Counted from the stretch's first letter, positions 9,028 to 18,210 are shown. The stretch is DNA of 64,000 nucleotides from Pseudomonas sp. GD03944 (GCF_029839275.1 NZ_JAOCAH010000016.1:1-64000), one strand, 5' to 3'. Made by a program: numbers and translations. The notes: generated from the letters alone by a model not told the origin.

Positions 9028-9648
9028 GTGAGCGAGCCCATGTCCGCTACTTCTTCCGTGTATGTCGATGCCCGCTGGACCGAGTTGCAGGGGCAGCGAG
9101 ACCTGGCCTGGGACCTGGATGCCATTACCAATCGCCGGGAAGCGATCGCCTTTCTGCAGCGGTTCGAGAACCGCCTGTGCATCTATTCGGGCTATGTGGA
9201 GAAGCTCTACAGCAACTACAGCTTCGTGGTGCCCCAGGCCGACCATGGCGACATCACCATCCTGCCGGACGAGCAGGCCTGGCATGACACCTTTCACGAC
9301 ATCCCGCCCAACGCGGTGGAGCCCACCGGCATTCATATCCTGCCGGGGGAAACCATGGGCCACGCCGGGCTCTACCTGAAGATCCCCAGCGCCAATCGCC
9401 TGGTCGCCTCCAAGGAACTGCCGTTCCAGGACGGCTTGCGGCTGCTCATCGAACACTACCGGGCCAAGGGCGAATACTTCCTGCCGGTGCTGATCAAGGG
9501 GGACCTGCGTGAGTACGAGGCCCGCATGCCGTCGCTGCACCTGCACCGCATCGTCACCTCGCGCCTGGGGCACTGCTCCAAACTCGCCATCCATGCCATC
9601 GAAGGCGCCATCGCCGATCACTTGCTCGGCCTGTTCCGCCAGGGCTGA
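9028..9648 (+). CDS. conserved hypothetical protein
   Basis: 206-residue soluble protein that I do not recognise. It has no signal peptide or membrane segment. Visible features: a mixed alpha/beta composition, a tyrosine-rich segment (CIYSGYVEKLYSNYSF) and a histidine-rich C-terminal third (LHLHRIVTSRLGHCSK). Two starts are possible, GTG at 9028 or ATG at 9040; neither has a clear ribosome site. Codon use matches neighbours, so the gene is probably real and resident. It is divergent from mksF and 351 bases ahead of nspC, hence likely monocistronic. Confidence 0.7.
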   Translation: MSEPMSATSSVYVDARWTELQGQRDLAWDLDAITNRREAIAFLQRFENRLCIYSGYVEKLYSNYSFVVPQADHGDITILPDEQAWHDTFHDIPPNAVEPTGIHILPGETMGHAGLYLKIPSANRLVASKELPFQDGLRLLIEHYRAKGEYFLPVLIKGDLREYEARMPSLHLHRIVTSRLGHCSKLAIHAIEGAIADHLLGLFRQG

Positions 9649-9999
9649 GCAGGGCGCCTATCGTTTTGCAGCATGTTTCGTCTGCCTGTCCCTGTGATAC
9701 CGGCGCGAAGCCTTTGCGTAACGTGCGGCTTCTATAAAGGATGAGCGCTGCATCGGCCGACCTCACCGGCAACCCGCCCCATAGACCGCCCGGCGGCGTC
9801 ATGCCCCTGTCATCCGTCATCGGCATGCTCGGCGCAAACCGATGGCACCTTGTGCTTTTGGCGTGGCGCCCAGGACCAACGAACGGACGAAATACCCCCC
9901 TCGCTCTTTCGATATGTGTCGGTTATCGGCACAATTCGCGTCCACTTTTTTCCGGGGGCTGAATCGAGCCCCCATCGGCCGACCTTCATGGGGTTCGAG
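9649..9999. other. 351-base intergenic region before nspC
   Basis: No gene is supported here. It holds a 13-base direct repeat (CATCGGCCGACCT at 9751-9763 and 9973-9985), a possible -10 (TATAAA at 9733-9738) and a GC-rich hairpin GGGGGCT/AGCCCCC (9954-9973) immediately ahead of the nspC start. The hairpin has no downstream T-run, so it is not a classical terminator. It could affect nspC translation. Confidence 0.5.
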
Positions 10000-11097
10000 A
10001 TGATCAAGACGCCGTACTACCTCATCGACAAGCAGAAGCTGCTGGGCAACCTGGAAAAGATCGCCTACGTGCGCGAGCAATCCGGCGCCAAGGCGCTGCT
10101 GGCGCTCAAGTGCTTCGCCACCTGGTCGGTGTTCGACCTGATGCAGCAGTACATGGATGGCACCACGTCTTCGTCGCTCTACGAACTCAAGCTCGGCCGC
10201 CAGAAGTTCGCTGGCGAGACCCACGCCTACAGCGTGGCCTGGGCCGACGATGAAGTCGAAGAGATGGTCGCCAACTGCGACAAGATCATCTTCAACACCA
10301 TCGGCCAGCTGGAGCGTTTCGAGGCGGCCACCGAAGGCACCATCCGCGGCCTGCGCGTGAACCCGCAGGTGAGCAGCTCCGACTACCTGCTGGCCGACCC
10401 GGCGCGTCCGTTCAGCCGCCTTGGCGAATGGGACCCGGAGAAGATCGGTGCGGTGATCGGCAAGATCTCCGGCTTCATGTTCCACAACAACTGCGAGAAC
10501 GGCAGCTTCGAGCTGTTCGACAAGATGCTGGGCACCATCGAGGAGCGCTTCGGCCACCTGCTGCAGCAGGTCGAGTGGGTCAGCCTCGGCGGCGGCATCC
10601 ACTTCACCGGCGAGGGCTATCCGATCGATGCCTTCTGCGCACGCCTCAAGGCGTTCTCCGAAAAATACGGTGTGCAGGTCTACCTGGAGCCGGGCGAAGC
10701 GGCCATCACCCTCAGCGCCTCGCTGGAAGTGACCGTGCTCGACACCCTGTACAACGGCAAGCACCTGGCGGTGGTCGACAGCTCCATCGAAGCGCACATG
10801 CTCGACCTGCTGATCTACCGCCTCAACGCCAAGATGGCCCCCAACAACGGCGAACACACCTACATGGTGTGCGGCAAATCCTGCCTGGCCGGCGACATCT
10901 TCGGCGAGTACCAGTTCGATAAGCCGCTGCAGATCGGCGATCGCCTGTCGTTCATCGACGCGGCCGGTTACACCATGGTCAAGAAGAACTGGTTCAACGG
11001 CCTGAAAATGCCGTCCATCGTGGTCAAGCAGCTCGACGGCAGTGTCGAGGTGGTCCGTAACTTCGAGTTCGACGACTACCTGTCCAGCCTGTCCTGA
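10000..11097 (+). CDS. nspC: carboxynorspermidine decarboxylase
   Basis: 365-residue PLP-dependent decarboxylase of the alanine racemase fold. It removes CO2 from carboxynorspermidine or carboxyspermidine to make norspermidine or spermidine. The N-terminal ALLALKCFATW segment carries the likely PLP lysine (K37), and the C-terminal CGKSCLAGDIFGEY segment supplies the family's active-site cysteine. ATG 10000 gives the usual family start (MIKTPYYLID) and length; ATG 9988 would add four residues. The next gene encodes the preceding step in the pathway, so the two act together although an inverted repeat lies between them. Confidence 0.92.
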   Translation: MIKTPYYLIDKQKLLGNLEKIAYVREQSGAKALLALKCFATWSVFDLMQQYMDGTTSSSLYELKLGRQKFAGETHAYSVAWADDEVEEMVANCDKIIFNTIGQLERFEAATEGTIRGLRVNPQVSSSDYLLADPARPFSRLGEWDPEKIGAVIGKISGFMFHNNCENGSFELFDKMLGTIEERFGHLLQQVEWVSLGGGIHFTGEGYPIDAFCARLKAFSEKYGVQVYLEPGEAAITLSASLEVTVLDTLYNGKHLAVVDSSIEAHMLDLLIYRLNAKMAPNNGEHTYMVCGKSCLAGDIFGEYQFDKPLQIGDRLSFIDAAGYTMVKKNWFNGLKMPSIVVKQLDGSVEVVRNFEFDDYLSSLS

Positions 11098-11107
11098 GAC
11101 CGTGGTG

Positions 11108-11188
11108 GTGGACTGAAGCCCACCCTACCTCGTGCACCGCTGGGGCGGATGGTGATCCGCTTCAACCGTAGGGTGGGCTTCAGCCCAC
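11108..11188. repeat. REP-like inverted repeat between nspC and the CASDH gene
   Basis: Two 21-base arms (11108-11128 and 11168-11188, core GTAGGGTGGGCTTCAG) are inverted with a single mismatch and flank a smaller GC hairpin. The family differs from the CGCGGCTAAAGCCCC REP elements elsewhere in the window. Confidence 0.7.
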
Positions 11189-11233
11189 ATCACTAAACGC
11201 TTTCAACAACGCAGTACCCTGGAGGTGAAACAA

Positions 11234-12478
11234 TTGAAGAAGAACGTCCTAATCATTGGTGCAGGAGGTGTCGCCAAGGTGGTGGCCCACAAGTGTGCGC
11301 AGCATAACGACGAGCTCGGTCGTATTGCGATTGCGTCACGGAACATCTCCAAATGCCAGGCCATCATCGCCAGCGTGCAAGCCAAGGGGAGCCTCAAGCA
11401 ACCCGCCGACATCAAGGCATACGCGCTGAACGCCCTGGACGTGGAAGCGACCAAGGCACTGATCCGCGAGACCGAATCGCAGATCGTCATCAACGTGGGT
11501 TCCGCATTCCTCAACATGTCGGTGCTGCGCGCCTGCATCGAGACCGGCGCCGCGTACCTGGACACCGCTATCCACGAAGAGCCAGGCAAGATCTGCGAGA
11601 CCCCGCCGTGGTATGGCAACTACGAATGGAAACACCTGGCCGAGTGCGAGGAAAAGGGCGTCACCGCCATCCTCGGCGTCGGTTTCGACCCGGGCGTGGT
11701 CAACGCCTATGCTGCCCTGGCGCAGCAACAGTACTTCGACAAGATCGAGTCGATCGACATCCTCGACGTCAACGCCGGTTCCCACGGCAAGTACTTCGCC
11801 ACCAATTTCGACCCGGAAATCAATTTCCGTGAATTCACCGGTCAGGTCTGGAGCTGGCAGAACAGCCAGTGGACCAGCAACACCATGTTCGAGGTCAAGC
11901 GCACCGACGACCTGCCGGTCGTGGGCGAGCAGAACCTCTACCTGACCGGCCACGACGAAGTGCATTCGCTGTCCAAGCACCTGGACGTACCCAACGTACG
12001 GTTCTGGATGAGCTTCGGCGAGCACTACATCAACGTATTCACCGTGCTGAAGAACCTTGGCCTGCTCTCCGAGCAACCGGTCAAGACCGCCGAAGGCCTG
12101 GAGGTGGTACCGCTCAAGGTGGTCAAGGCCGTGCTGCCGGACCCGGCGTCGCTGGCGCCTGGCTACAGCGGCAAGACCTGCATCGGCGACCTGGTCAAAG
12201 GCAGCAAGGATGGCCAGCCGCGCGAGCTGTTCATCTACAACGTAGCCGACCACAAGGACGCCTATGTCGAGACCGACAGCCAGGGCATCTCCTACACCGC
12301 CGGTGTCCCGCCGGTCGCCGCCGCCCTGCTGGTGGCCCGTGGCGAGTGGGATGCGCAGCGCATGGTCAACGTCGAGCAACTGCCGGCCGAACCGTTCCTC
12401 AAGCTCCTGGATGTGATGGGCCTGCCCACCCGCATCAAGGACGAGCACGGTGACCGCCCCTGGGATCAGTCGATCTGA
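11234..12478 (+). CDS. carboxynorspermidine synthase (saccharopine dehydrogenase family)
   Basis: 414-residue NADPH-dependent enzyme that condenses L-aspartate semialdehyde with putrescine or diaminopropane to carboxy(nor)spermidine, the substrate of NspC. The N-terminal Rossmann motif is VLIIGAGGVAKVV. A TTG start at 11234 is preferred because GGAGG (11221-11225) sits 8 bases before it. The alternative GTG at 11225 overlaps that ribosome site and would add QLK-type residues. The family includes saccharopine dehydrogenase, but the adjacent nspC makes the polyamine role much more likely. It ends before a strong terminator. Confidence 0.88.
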   Translation: MKKNVLIIGAGGVAKVVAHKCAQHNDELGRIAIASRNISKCQAIIASVQAKGSLKQPADIKAYALNALDVEATKALIRETESQIVINVGSAFLNMSVLRACIETGAAYLDTAIHEEPGKICETPPWYGNYEWKHLAECEEKGVTAILGVGFDPGVVNAYAALAQQQYFDKIESIDILDVNAGSHGKYFATNFDPEINFREFTGQVWSWQNSQWTSNTMFEVKRTDDLPVVGEQNLYLTGHDEVHSLSKHLDVPNVRFWMSFGEHYINVFTVLKNLGLLSEQPVKTAEGLEVVPLKVVKAVLPDPASLAPGYSGKTCIGDLVKGSKDGQPRELFIYNVADHKDAYVETDSQGISYTAGVPPVAAALLVARGEWDAQRMVNVEQLPAEPFLKLLDVMGLPTRIKDEHGDRPWDQSI

Positions 12479-12486
12479 CCCACCCA

Positions 12487-12515
12487 CAAGGCCCGCCATT
12501 CGGCGGGCCTTGTTC
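12487..12515 (+). terminator. terminator after the carboxynorspermidine synthase gene
   Basis: AAGGCCCGCC/GGCGGGCCTT hairpin followed by TGTT, 9 bases after the stop codon. Confidence 0.7.
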
Positions 12516-12537
12516 GTTCTGGCGCCTGGTTACCCTG

Positions 12538-12606
12538 TCGCGGCTAAAGCCCCTCCCACAGGTCCCCCGGGGCACACAATCTCGTGAGAGGCGCTTCAGC
12601 GGCGAG
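12538..12606. repeat. partly degenerate REP palindrome
   Basis: The left arm TCGCGGCTAAAGCCCCTCCC is intact, whereas the right arm (12584-12606) has several changes. Same family as 3829-3886. Confidence 0.6.
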
Positions 12607-12751
12607 CTTTTCAGCCCCAAGGACCGACACCTTCCCGCTTAATCCGACCACAGCGCTTCCCGCTCCGGCCATTTCACGCGACAATCCGCCTTTGCGCCGA
12701 CCCCGCTGCCAAGCGCCGGCAAACCCGAACCAGCCTTCCCATGGAGCGCGT

Positions 12752-13552
12752 GTGATCCCCGAACTCCGCCGTCGTGCCTACCTGGGCGCCATGCAGGTCG
12801 CCAGTTGGCTGCCGCGTACCGTACTGCCCTTCGCCGCGCCGTCGCGCCCGGCGTTGCTGGCACCGCCTGCGCCGGAGCCCGAGGTCGAGACGGCCATTGA
12901 AACCGAGCTGGCGCCTGCCGTGGCGAGGGAGTCGGCGCCCGTGCCGGTCCAGGTCCCCAGCGAGCGGCCGAAGATCGAGGTGCCACGCCCCACGCAGACC
13001 TCGCGCCTGGCCAAGCCAGAACCGCAAGACGAGCCGGTCGAAGCCCAGGCCCCGCGCGAAGCGCCCGTCGCGCCGCCGCGTTTCTCCCTGCAATTGCTGC
13101 GTGCCGGCGCCTGTGTGCTGCTGGTCGAGTTGCCTACCGGCGAGCCGCTGCAAAGCCGCGACCCGGCCTACCTGTTGCTCAAGGACCTGCTGCGCGCCGC
13201 CGGACTGCCCGACAGCCCGCAGCTGATCGGCGAACCGGTGCGCTGGCCGCTGCTGGTGCGCGGCAACATGGATCAGGGCCCGCAAGCCGCCCTGGAGTTC
13301 CTGCAGAGCTTCATCGCCGCCCGCCTGGAAGAACAGGAGCCCTGCGCCTGCCTGTGGCTGGTCGGCCTGCCGGCCATTCGTTTCGCCGGCGATGCCGATG
13401 CGGATGCCTACAACCGCGAATTGCAGGTCGAAGACCTGGGTGCCGCCTGGGCGGTACCAGGGCTGGAACTGCTGATGGATGAGCCCGAGCGCAAGGCCGC
13501 GCTGTGGGACGCCATGCGCCGGGTGCGGCAACGCTGGAGCAGCCCGGTGTGA
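12752..13552 (+). CDS. conserved Pseudomonas protein upstream of rimI
   Basis: 266 residues from a GTG start at 12752 (VIPELRRRAYL), preceded by GGAG; the open frame extends further upstream only through REP sequence, which is not credible as coding. The protein has three parts: a short N-terminal region, a proline/glutamate-rich low-complexity linker (about residues 30-115), and a C-terminal folded domain of about 150 residues with LLKDLLRAAGL and CLWLVGLPAIRF segments. The low-complexity part resembles TonB-type linkers, but no membrane anchor is present. Function unknown; linkage to rimI is conserved in Pseudomonas as far as I recall. Confidence 0.78.
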   Translation: MIPELRRRAYLGAMQVASWLPRTVLPFAAPSRPALLAPPAPEPEVETAIETELAPAVARESAPVPVQVPSERPKIEVPRPTQTSRLAKPEPQDEPVEAQAPREAPVAPPRFSLQLLRAGACVLLVELPTGEPLQSRDPAYLLLKDLLRAAGLPDSPQLIGEPVRWPLLVRGNMDQGPQAALEFLQSFIAARLEEQEPCACLWLVGLPAIRFAGDADADAYNRELQVEDLGAAWAVPGLELLMDEPERKAALWDAMRRVRQRWSSPV

Positions 13553-13630
13553 ACCTGCTGCGTACCGAGATTGGCCCCTGGCCATGTGATCCAAGGCCCT
13601 TCGAGCCCATCTGAGCGAGTTCACCCCACC

Positions 13631-14083
13631 ATGAGTGATGCGATTTCCTTCCGCCCCATGACCGAGGCGGATATCGAGACCGTGCTGAAAATCGAGTACG
13701 CCGCGTTCAGCCACCCGTGGACCCGTGGCATCTTCCTCGACAGCATCAAGTCCTACGACTGTTGGCTGATGTTCGAAGGCGAGCAGCAGGTCGGCCATGG
13801 CGTGATCAACGTGATCATCGATGAAGCGCACCTGCTCAACATCACCGTCAAGCCGGAAAGCCAGGGGCGCGGCCTGGGCCTGCGTCTGCTGGAGCGCCTG
13901 ATGCAGCGTGCCATGGAACTCAAAGCCGGCGAGTGCTTCCTCGAGGTACGCGCCAGCAACCAGAGCGCCTACCGCCTCTACGAGCGCTACGGCTTCAATG
14001 AAATCGGCCGCCGCCGCGATTACTACCCGGCTGCCGGCGGGCGCGAAGACGCCCTGGTCATGGCCTGCACCCTGATCGACTGA
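13631..14083 (+). CDS. rimI: ribosomal protein S18 alanine N-acetyltransferase
   Basis: 150-residue GNAT acetyltransferase. The acetyl-CoA loop motif appears as ESQGRGLGLRLLERL, and the C-terminal YRLYERYGFNEIGRRRDYYP is characteristic of RimI, which acetylates the N-terminal alanine of ribosomal protein S18. ATG 13631 gives the normal family length; upstream in-frame sequence is not conserved-looking. It lies 78 bases after the conserved hypothetical gene, the usual arrangement. Confidence 0.93.
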   Translation: MSDAISFRPMTEADIETVLKIEYAAFSHPWTRGIFLDSIKSYDCWLMFEGEQQVGHGVINVIIDEAHLLNITVKPESQGRGLGLRLLERLMQRAMELKAGECFLEVRASNQSAYRLYERYGFNEIGRRRDYYPAAGGREDALVMACTLID

Positions 14084-14297
14084 TCCCGCGCGGCAGGCAC
14101 CGTCCCGCCTGCCCGCCAGGGTAGCCTCCAGCCTTCCGACCAACGCCCGGAAATCCGCTGCGCCCCCGGCAGCAATGCCTGACATCATCGGCTACAGTGC
14201 TCGACGTCATTCGCCGCTGCCGCCCGCATCGCCTTGTCGCATACTGCGTGCCAACGGCCCTCCAGAGGTCGCTCTGCCCACTGCTCAAGGATGTGCC

Positions 14298-16226
14298 ATG
14301 CGTTTGCTACGCCCTCTGCTTGCCCTTGCCTGCCTGCTCGTCGCGTCCGAGGCCTACAGTGCCGACCGCGAATTCACCATCCTGCACACCAACGACTGGC
14401 AATCGCGCCTGCTCGGCTTCGGCCCCAATAACGAATACACCCCGGCCACCGTCAATGACGACGACACGGTCGGCGGTGTCGCGCGCCTGGCGACCCTGCT
14501 CAAGGCGCGCCGGGAGGCGGCGGGGGAGCGGCCGGTGCTGGTGCTCGACGGCGGCGATTTCAGCATGGGCACGCTGTTCCACACCGTCACCCGGGAGATC
14601 GGCGGCGAGCTGCGGCTGCTGACCGAGCTGGGGTATGACGCCGCGACCCTGGGCAACCACGAATTCGATTTCCGCCCGGCCGGGCTTGCCGCGATGATCA
14701 GTTCGGCCTACCGCGCCAAGGGCGATGACCTGCTGCCGCTGCTGTCGAGCAACATCCTGTTCGACCCGGACCGTAAGGAAGACGACAGCCTGCAGGCCCA
14801 TGCCGATGTCGGTCGCATCCGCCCCTACACGGTGATCGAGCGCGGCGGCATCCGCTTCGGCCTGTTTGGCCTGCTCGGCAACAACGCCGTGGCGGTCAGC
14901 CCGATGATCAAGCCGGTGGCGTTCGCCGACCCGCTGGCCACCGCCAGGGACATGGTGCAGATCCTGCGCGAGAAGGAGGAGGTCGACGTGGTCATCCTGC
15001 TCTCGCACATGGGCGTCAGCCAGCAGGCCGACGGCTCCTGGCGCGGCGAGGAAGTCGAGCTGGTGGAACAGGTGCCTGGCATCGACATCGTCGTCGGCGG
15101 TCATTCCCACAGCGCGCTGCCGCAGCCGGTGCTGGTCAACGGCAAGACGCCGGTGATGCAGGCCGGTTCGGAAATCCAGTACCTGGGCGAGTTGCGCATG
15201 CGCATCGACGAGGCTGGCAAGCCCCACGTCGTCGACTACCAGCTGCACCCGCTGAACGACCAGACCCCCGGCGATGCAGCGATCACCGCCCGGGTCGAGG
15301 ATTTCAAGAACGTGGTCAGCGAACGCATGCTGGCGCCCAAGGGCTATCGCTTCGACCAGCCGCTGGCCAAGGTCGACCGCACCCTGACCCGTGCCTTCGA
15401 CGACCCGATTCTCGGCAACCTGGTCACCGACGCCCTGCGTTACGCCACCGGCAGCGACCTGTCGTTCACCGGCAACGGCACCATCCGCGACAACATGATC
15501 CAGGGCCGCCACGGCATCCAGGATGTCTCCGACCTGTTCCGCATCGCGCCGCTGGGCATCGGCGAGTTCGACCAGGCGCCGGGGTATCCGCTGATCAAGG
15601 TCTACGTCACCGGGCAGGAGGTGAAGAACCTGCTGGAAGTGCTGCTGCTCGCCTACCAGATGCGCGACAGCAAGAGTTACTACCCGCGGGTGTCCGGCCT
15701 GCGCTTCAGCTACAACCCGCTGCGCGTGCCGTTCGACCGGGTCAGCCGCATCGAGATCGGCGACGCCGTGCGCGGCTACCAGCCCCTCGACCTCAAGGAC
15801 GACCGCCTCTACAGCATCGGCGCCACCAGCTACGTGGGCAGCTTCACCTGGCTGGTGTCCGACCTGACCAAGGGCCTGCTCAGCGTGCAGCCCAAGGATG
15901 CCCAGGGCCAGCCGCTGCCCGAGATCAAGGCGGCGATCATCGACACCGACCCAGACCGGCCCGGCGTGCAGGAGTACAAGGAGTGGCAGGGCCTGCTCGA
16001 CTACATCAGCAGCCTGCCGGATACAGATGGCGACGGACTGGCCGATATACCCACCACGGGCGCCGCCACCGAGCAACGTATGCTGCGTGAGCCGAGCCTG
16101 CACCCCGCCGAGCTGTACCGGTACGCGGGGACGTTGCAGTGGGGCGTGAGCGTCGTGTTGCTCGCCGGCCTGCTGCTGATTGCCTGGTTGCTCCGTCGCC
16201 TCGTGCGCCAGCGGAGAACTCGATAA
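14298..16226 (+). CDS. 5'-nucleotidase-like metallophosphoesterase, membrane anchored
   Basis: 642 residues. A cleavable signal peptide (about residues 1-21, ending SEAYSA) precedes a calcineurin-like phosphoesterase domain with metal motifs ILHTNDWQSRL, LDGGDFSMG, LGNHEF and GGHSHS. The 5'-nucleotidase C-terminal domain follows (LVTDALRYATGSDLSFTGNG). Unusually for UshA-type periplasmic enzymes, the C terminus ends in a hydrophobic segment (VVLLAGLLLIAWLL) followed by an arginine tail, suggesting tethering to the inner membrane facing the periplasm. The substrate is not determined by sequence; nucleotides or UDP-sugars are likely from the family. Confidence 0.87.
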   Translation: MRLLRPLLALACLLVASEAYSADREFTILHTNDWQSRLLGFGPNNEYTPATVNDDDTVGGVARLATLLKARREAAGERPVLVLDGGDFSMGTLFHTVTREIGGELRLLTELGYDAATLGNHEFDFRPAGLAAMISSAYRAKGDDLLPLLSSNILFDPDRKEDDSLQAHADVGRIRPYTVIERGGIRFGLFGLLGNNAVAVSPMIKPVAFADPLATARDMVQILREKEEVDVVILLSHMGVSQQADGSWRGEEVELVEQVPGIDIVVGGHSHSALPQPVLVNGKTPVMQAGSEIQYLGELRMRIDEAGKPHVVDYQLHPLNDQTPGDAAITARVEDFKNVVSERMLAPKGYRFDQPLAKVDRTLTRAFDDPILGNLVTDALRYATGSDLSFTGNGTIRDNMIQGRHGIQDVSDLFRIAPLGIGEFDQAPGYPLIKVYVTGQEVKNLLEVLLLAYQMRDSKSYYPRVSGLRFSYNPLRVPFDRVSRIEIGDAVRGYQPLDLKDDRLYSIGATSYVGSFTWLVSDLTKGLLSVQPKDAQGQPLPEIKAAIIDTDPDRPGVQEYKEWQGLLDYISSLPDTDGDGLADIPTTGAATEQRMLREPSLHPAELYRYAGTLQWGVSVVLLAGLLLIAWLLRRLVRQRRTR

Positions 16227-16236
16227 GGACAGAGCG

Positions 16237-17481
16237 ATGTGCGACACCCTGGTACTGCGCCAACACGGCCACACCTGGTTTGCCAAGAACAGTGACCGCG
16301 AGGCCGCCGAGCCGCAGCGCCTGATCCGCATCCCGGCCGTGCGCGGCGATCGCGTACCCACGGTGCTCGCCAGCTACCTGCAGATTCCCCAGGTGTCCGA
16401 GCGCTTCGACGTGATTCTCAGCCAGCCGAGCTGGTTGTGGGGCGGCGAAATGGGGGTGAACGAGCGGGGCGTGGCCATCGGTAACGAGGCGGTGTTCACC
16501 CGCCTGACCCTGAAGAAGGGCGAAGCCTTGCTCGGCACGGACCTGGTGCGCCTGGGCCTGGAACGTGGTGCCAGCGCGCGCGAGGCGCTGGAGGTGATCA
16601 CCCAGCACCTGCAGGCGTTTGGGCAGGGCGGCCCGTCCGGCTACCGCAACAAAGGCTTTCGCCACGACAACAGCTTTCTCATCGCCGACCCCGACGAAGC
16701 CTGGGTGCTGGAAACCGCCGGCCACCTGTGGGTGGCCAAGCGCGTCGAGCGCTGGGCGATTTCCAATGCGCTGACGCTGGGCCATGATTTCGACCTGCAC
16801 AGCCCGCACCTGCACGACCAGGCCCGGCGCCTGGAGTGCTGGGACGGCAAGGGCGACTTCCACTTCGCCCGGGCCTTCGACACCCGCCTGCTGCCCTGGA
16901 TCGGCGGTGCCCACTGTCGTCAGAGCCATAACCAGCAGGTACTGGACGCCTGTGCCGGGCACACCGGCTTCGCCACCCTGAGCGCCATGCTGCGTGACCA
17001 CGGCAGCTGCGGCGACCACTTCGACCACCACAACAACCGCCAGGTGTGCATGCATGCCGGGCGTTTCTGGCGGCCCATGCAAACCACCGCCAGCCTGATC
17101 GCCCACCTGCGTGCCGGCGACCCGCTGCTGGCCGCCACCGGCACCTCGGCCCCCTGCATGAGCCTGTTCCAGCCGCTGAGCTTCGATGACGAGGCGGGCG
17201 CCGCGCTGCTCACCGACCCGCTTGCCGCCATCGAGGACAGCCTCTGGTGGCGTTTCGAACCGGCGCACCGGCGCAGCCTGGTCGATGCCGACTTCCGTCA
17301 CGCCCTGCGTGCCAGCCGCGATCAGCTGGAGCCGCAGCTGATGCAGGCTCTGGACACCCTGATCCCCGATTGGGCCCACCTGGCCAGCCAAGCTGCCGAC
17401 TGGCACCGGCACTGGCAGCGTGAGGCGCCCCGTGCCGAGATCCAGCTCGGGCGCTGGTGGCAACGCAGCGGGCACCTCTGA
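16237..17481 (+). CDS. C69/secernin-type N-terminal-cysteine hydrolase
   Basis: 414-residue protein beginning MCDTLV. Cleavage of Met1 would expose Cys2 as N-terminal nucleophile, as in C69 dipeptidases and related Ntn hydrolases. Further family-like segments are FAKNSDREAAEPQ, GGEMGVNERGVAIGNEA and NSFLIADPDEAWVLETAG. It starts 10 bases after the nucleotidase gene. ATG 16237 is chosen because it places Cys at position 2; the upstream open frame would bury it. Substrate unknown; secernin-like peptidase or amidase activity is the family inference. Confidence 0.82.
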   Translation: MCDTLVLRQHGHTWFAKNSDREAAEPQRLIRIPAVRGDRVPTVLASYLQIPQVSERFDVILSQPSWLWGGEMGVNERGVAIGNEAVFTRLTLKKGEALLGTDLVRLGLERGASAREALEVITQHLQAFGQGGPSGYRNKGFRHDNSFLIADPDEAWVLETAGHLWVAKRVERWAISNALTLGHDFDLHSPHLHDQARRLECWDGKGDFHFARAFDTRLLPWIGGAHCRQSHNQQVLDACAGHTGFATLSAMLRDHGSCGDHFDHHNNRQVCMHAGRFWRPMQTTASLIAHLRAGDPLLAATGTSAPCMSLFQPLSFDDEAGAALLTDPLAAIEDSLWWRFEPAHRRSLVDADFRHALRASRDQLEPQLMQALDTLIPDWAHLASQAADWHRHWQREAPRAEIQLGRWWQRSGHL

Positions 17482-17556
17482 TCGCGACGTAAAGAACCTT
17501 GTCAAAGGCGGCAACCGCTACGTATGGTGCGCAACGGCACTTTCGGAGCGAACCGC

Positions 17557-18201
17557 ATGAGCGATCTACAACACCTGTTCGACAACAATGCGCGCTGGGC
17601 CGAAGCGATCAAGGAAGATGACCCGGACTTCTTCGCCAAACTGGCCAAGCAGCAGGTACCCGAATACCTGTGGATCGGCTGCTCCGACGCCCGTGTACCC
17701 GCCAACGAGATCGTCGGCCTGCTGCCGGGCGATCTGTTCGTTCACCGCAACGTCGCCAACGTGGTGCTGCACACCGACCTCAACTGCCTGTCGGTCATCC
17801 AGTACGCGGTCGACGTGCTCAAGGTCAAACACATCCTGGTCACCGGCCACTACGGTTGCGGCGGCGTCCGGGCCTCCATGAACGACACCCAGTTCGGCCT
17901 GATCGACGGCTGGCTGCGCTCCATCCGCGACCTCTACTACGAGCACCGCGAGCACCTGGCGCAACTGCCCGGCGAAGAGCAGCGGGTCGATCGCCTGTGC
18001 GAACTCAACGTCATCCAGCAGGTGGCCAACGTCAGCCACACCACCATCGTGCAGAACGCCTGGCACCGTAGTCAGGCGCTGTCGGTGCATGGCTGCATCT
18101 ATGGCATTCAGGATGGCCGCTGGAAAAACCTCAACGTCACCGTCAGCGGCCTGGAACAGGTGCCGCCGCAGTACCGCTTGCGTCCTCTGGAGCAACGCTA
18201 A
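17557..18201 (+). CDS. can: beta-class carbonic anhydrase
   Basis: 214-residue zinc enzyme interconverting CO2 and bicarbonate in the cytoplasm. All beta-class ligands are visible: C42 and D44/R46 in CSDAR, and H98 and C101 in HYGCGG. ATG 17557 follows a GGAGCG ribosome site. Gap of 9 bases to the downstream transporter gene, so the two are probably cotranscribed. Confidence 0.93.
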   Translation: MSDLQHLFDNNARWAEAIKEDDPDFFAKLAKQQVPEYLWIGCSDARVPANEIVGLLPGDLFVHRNVANVVLHTDLNCLSVIQYAVDVLKVKHILVTGHYGCGGVRASMNDTQFGLIDGWLRSIRDLYYEHREHLAQLPGEEQRVDRLCELNVIQQVANVSHTTIVQNAWHRSQALSVHGCIYGIQDGRWKNLNVTVSGLEQVPPQYRLRPLEQR

Positions 18202-18210
18202 GGATTCTGG

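Noticed and set aside
12584..12751. Upstream extension of the conserved hypothetical gene before rimI
   Set aside because: The extra 56 codons lie partly in a degenerate REP; the GTG at 12752 has a ribosome site.
14307..16361. 684-codon open frame antisense to the 5'-nucleotidase gene
   Set aside because: Translation lacks motifs, while the plus strand has signal peptide and metal motifs.
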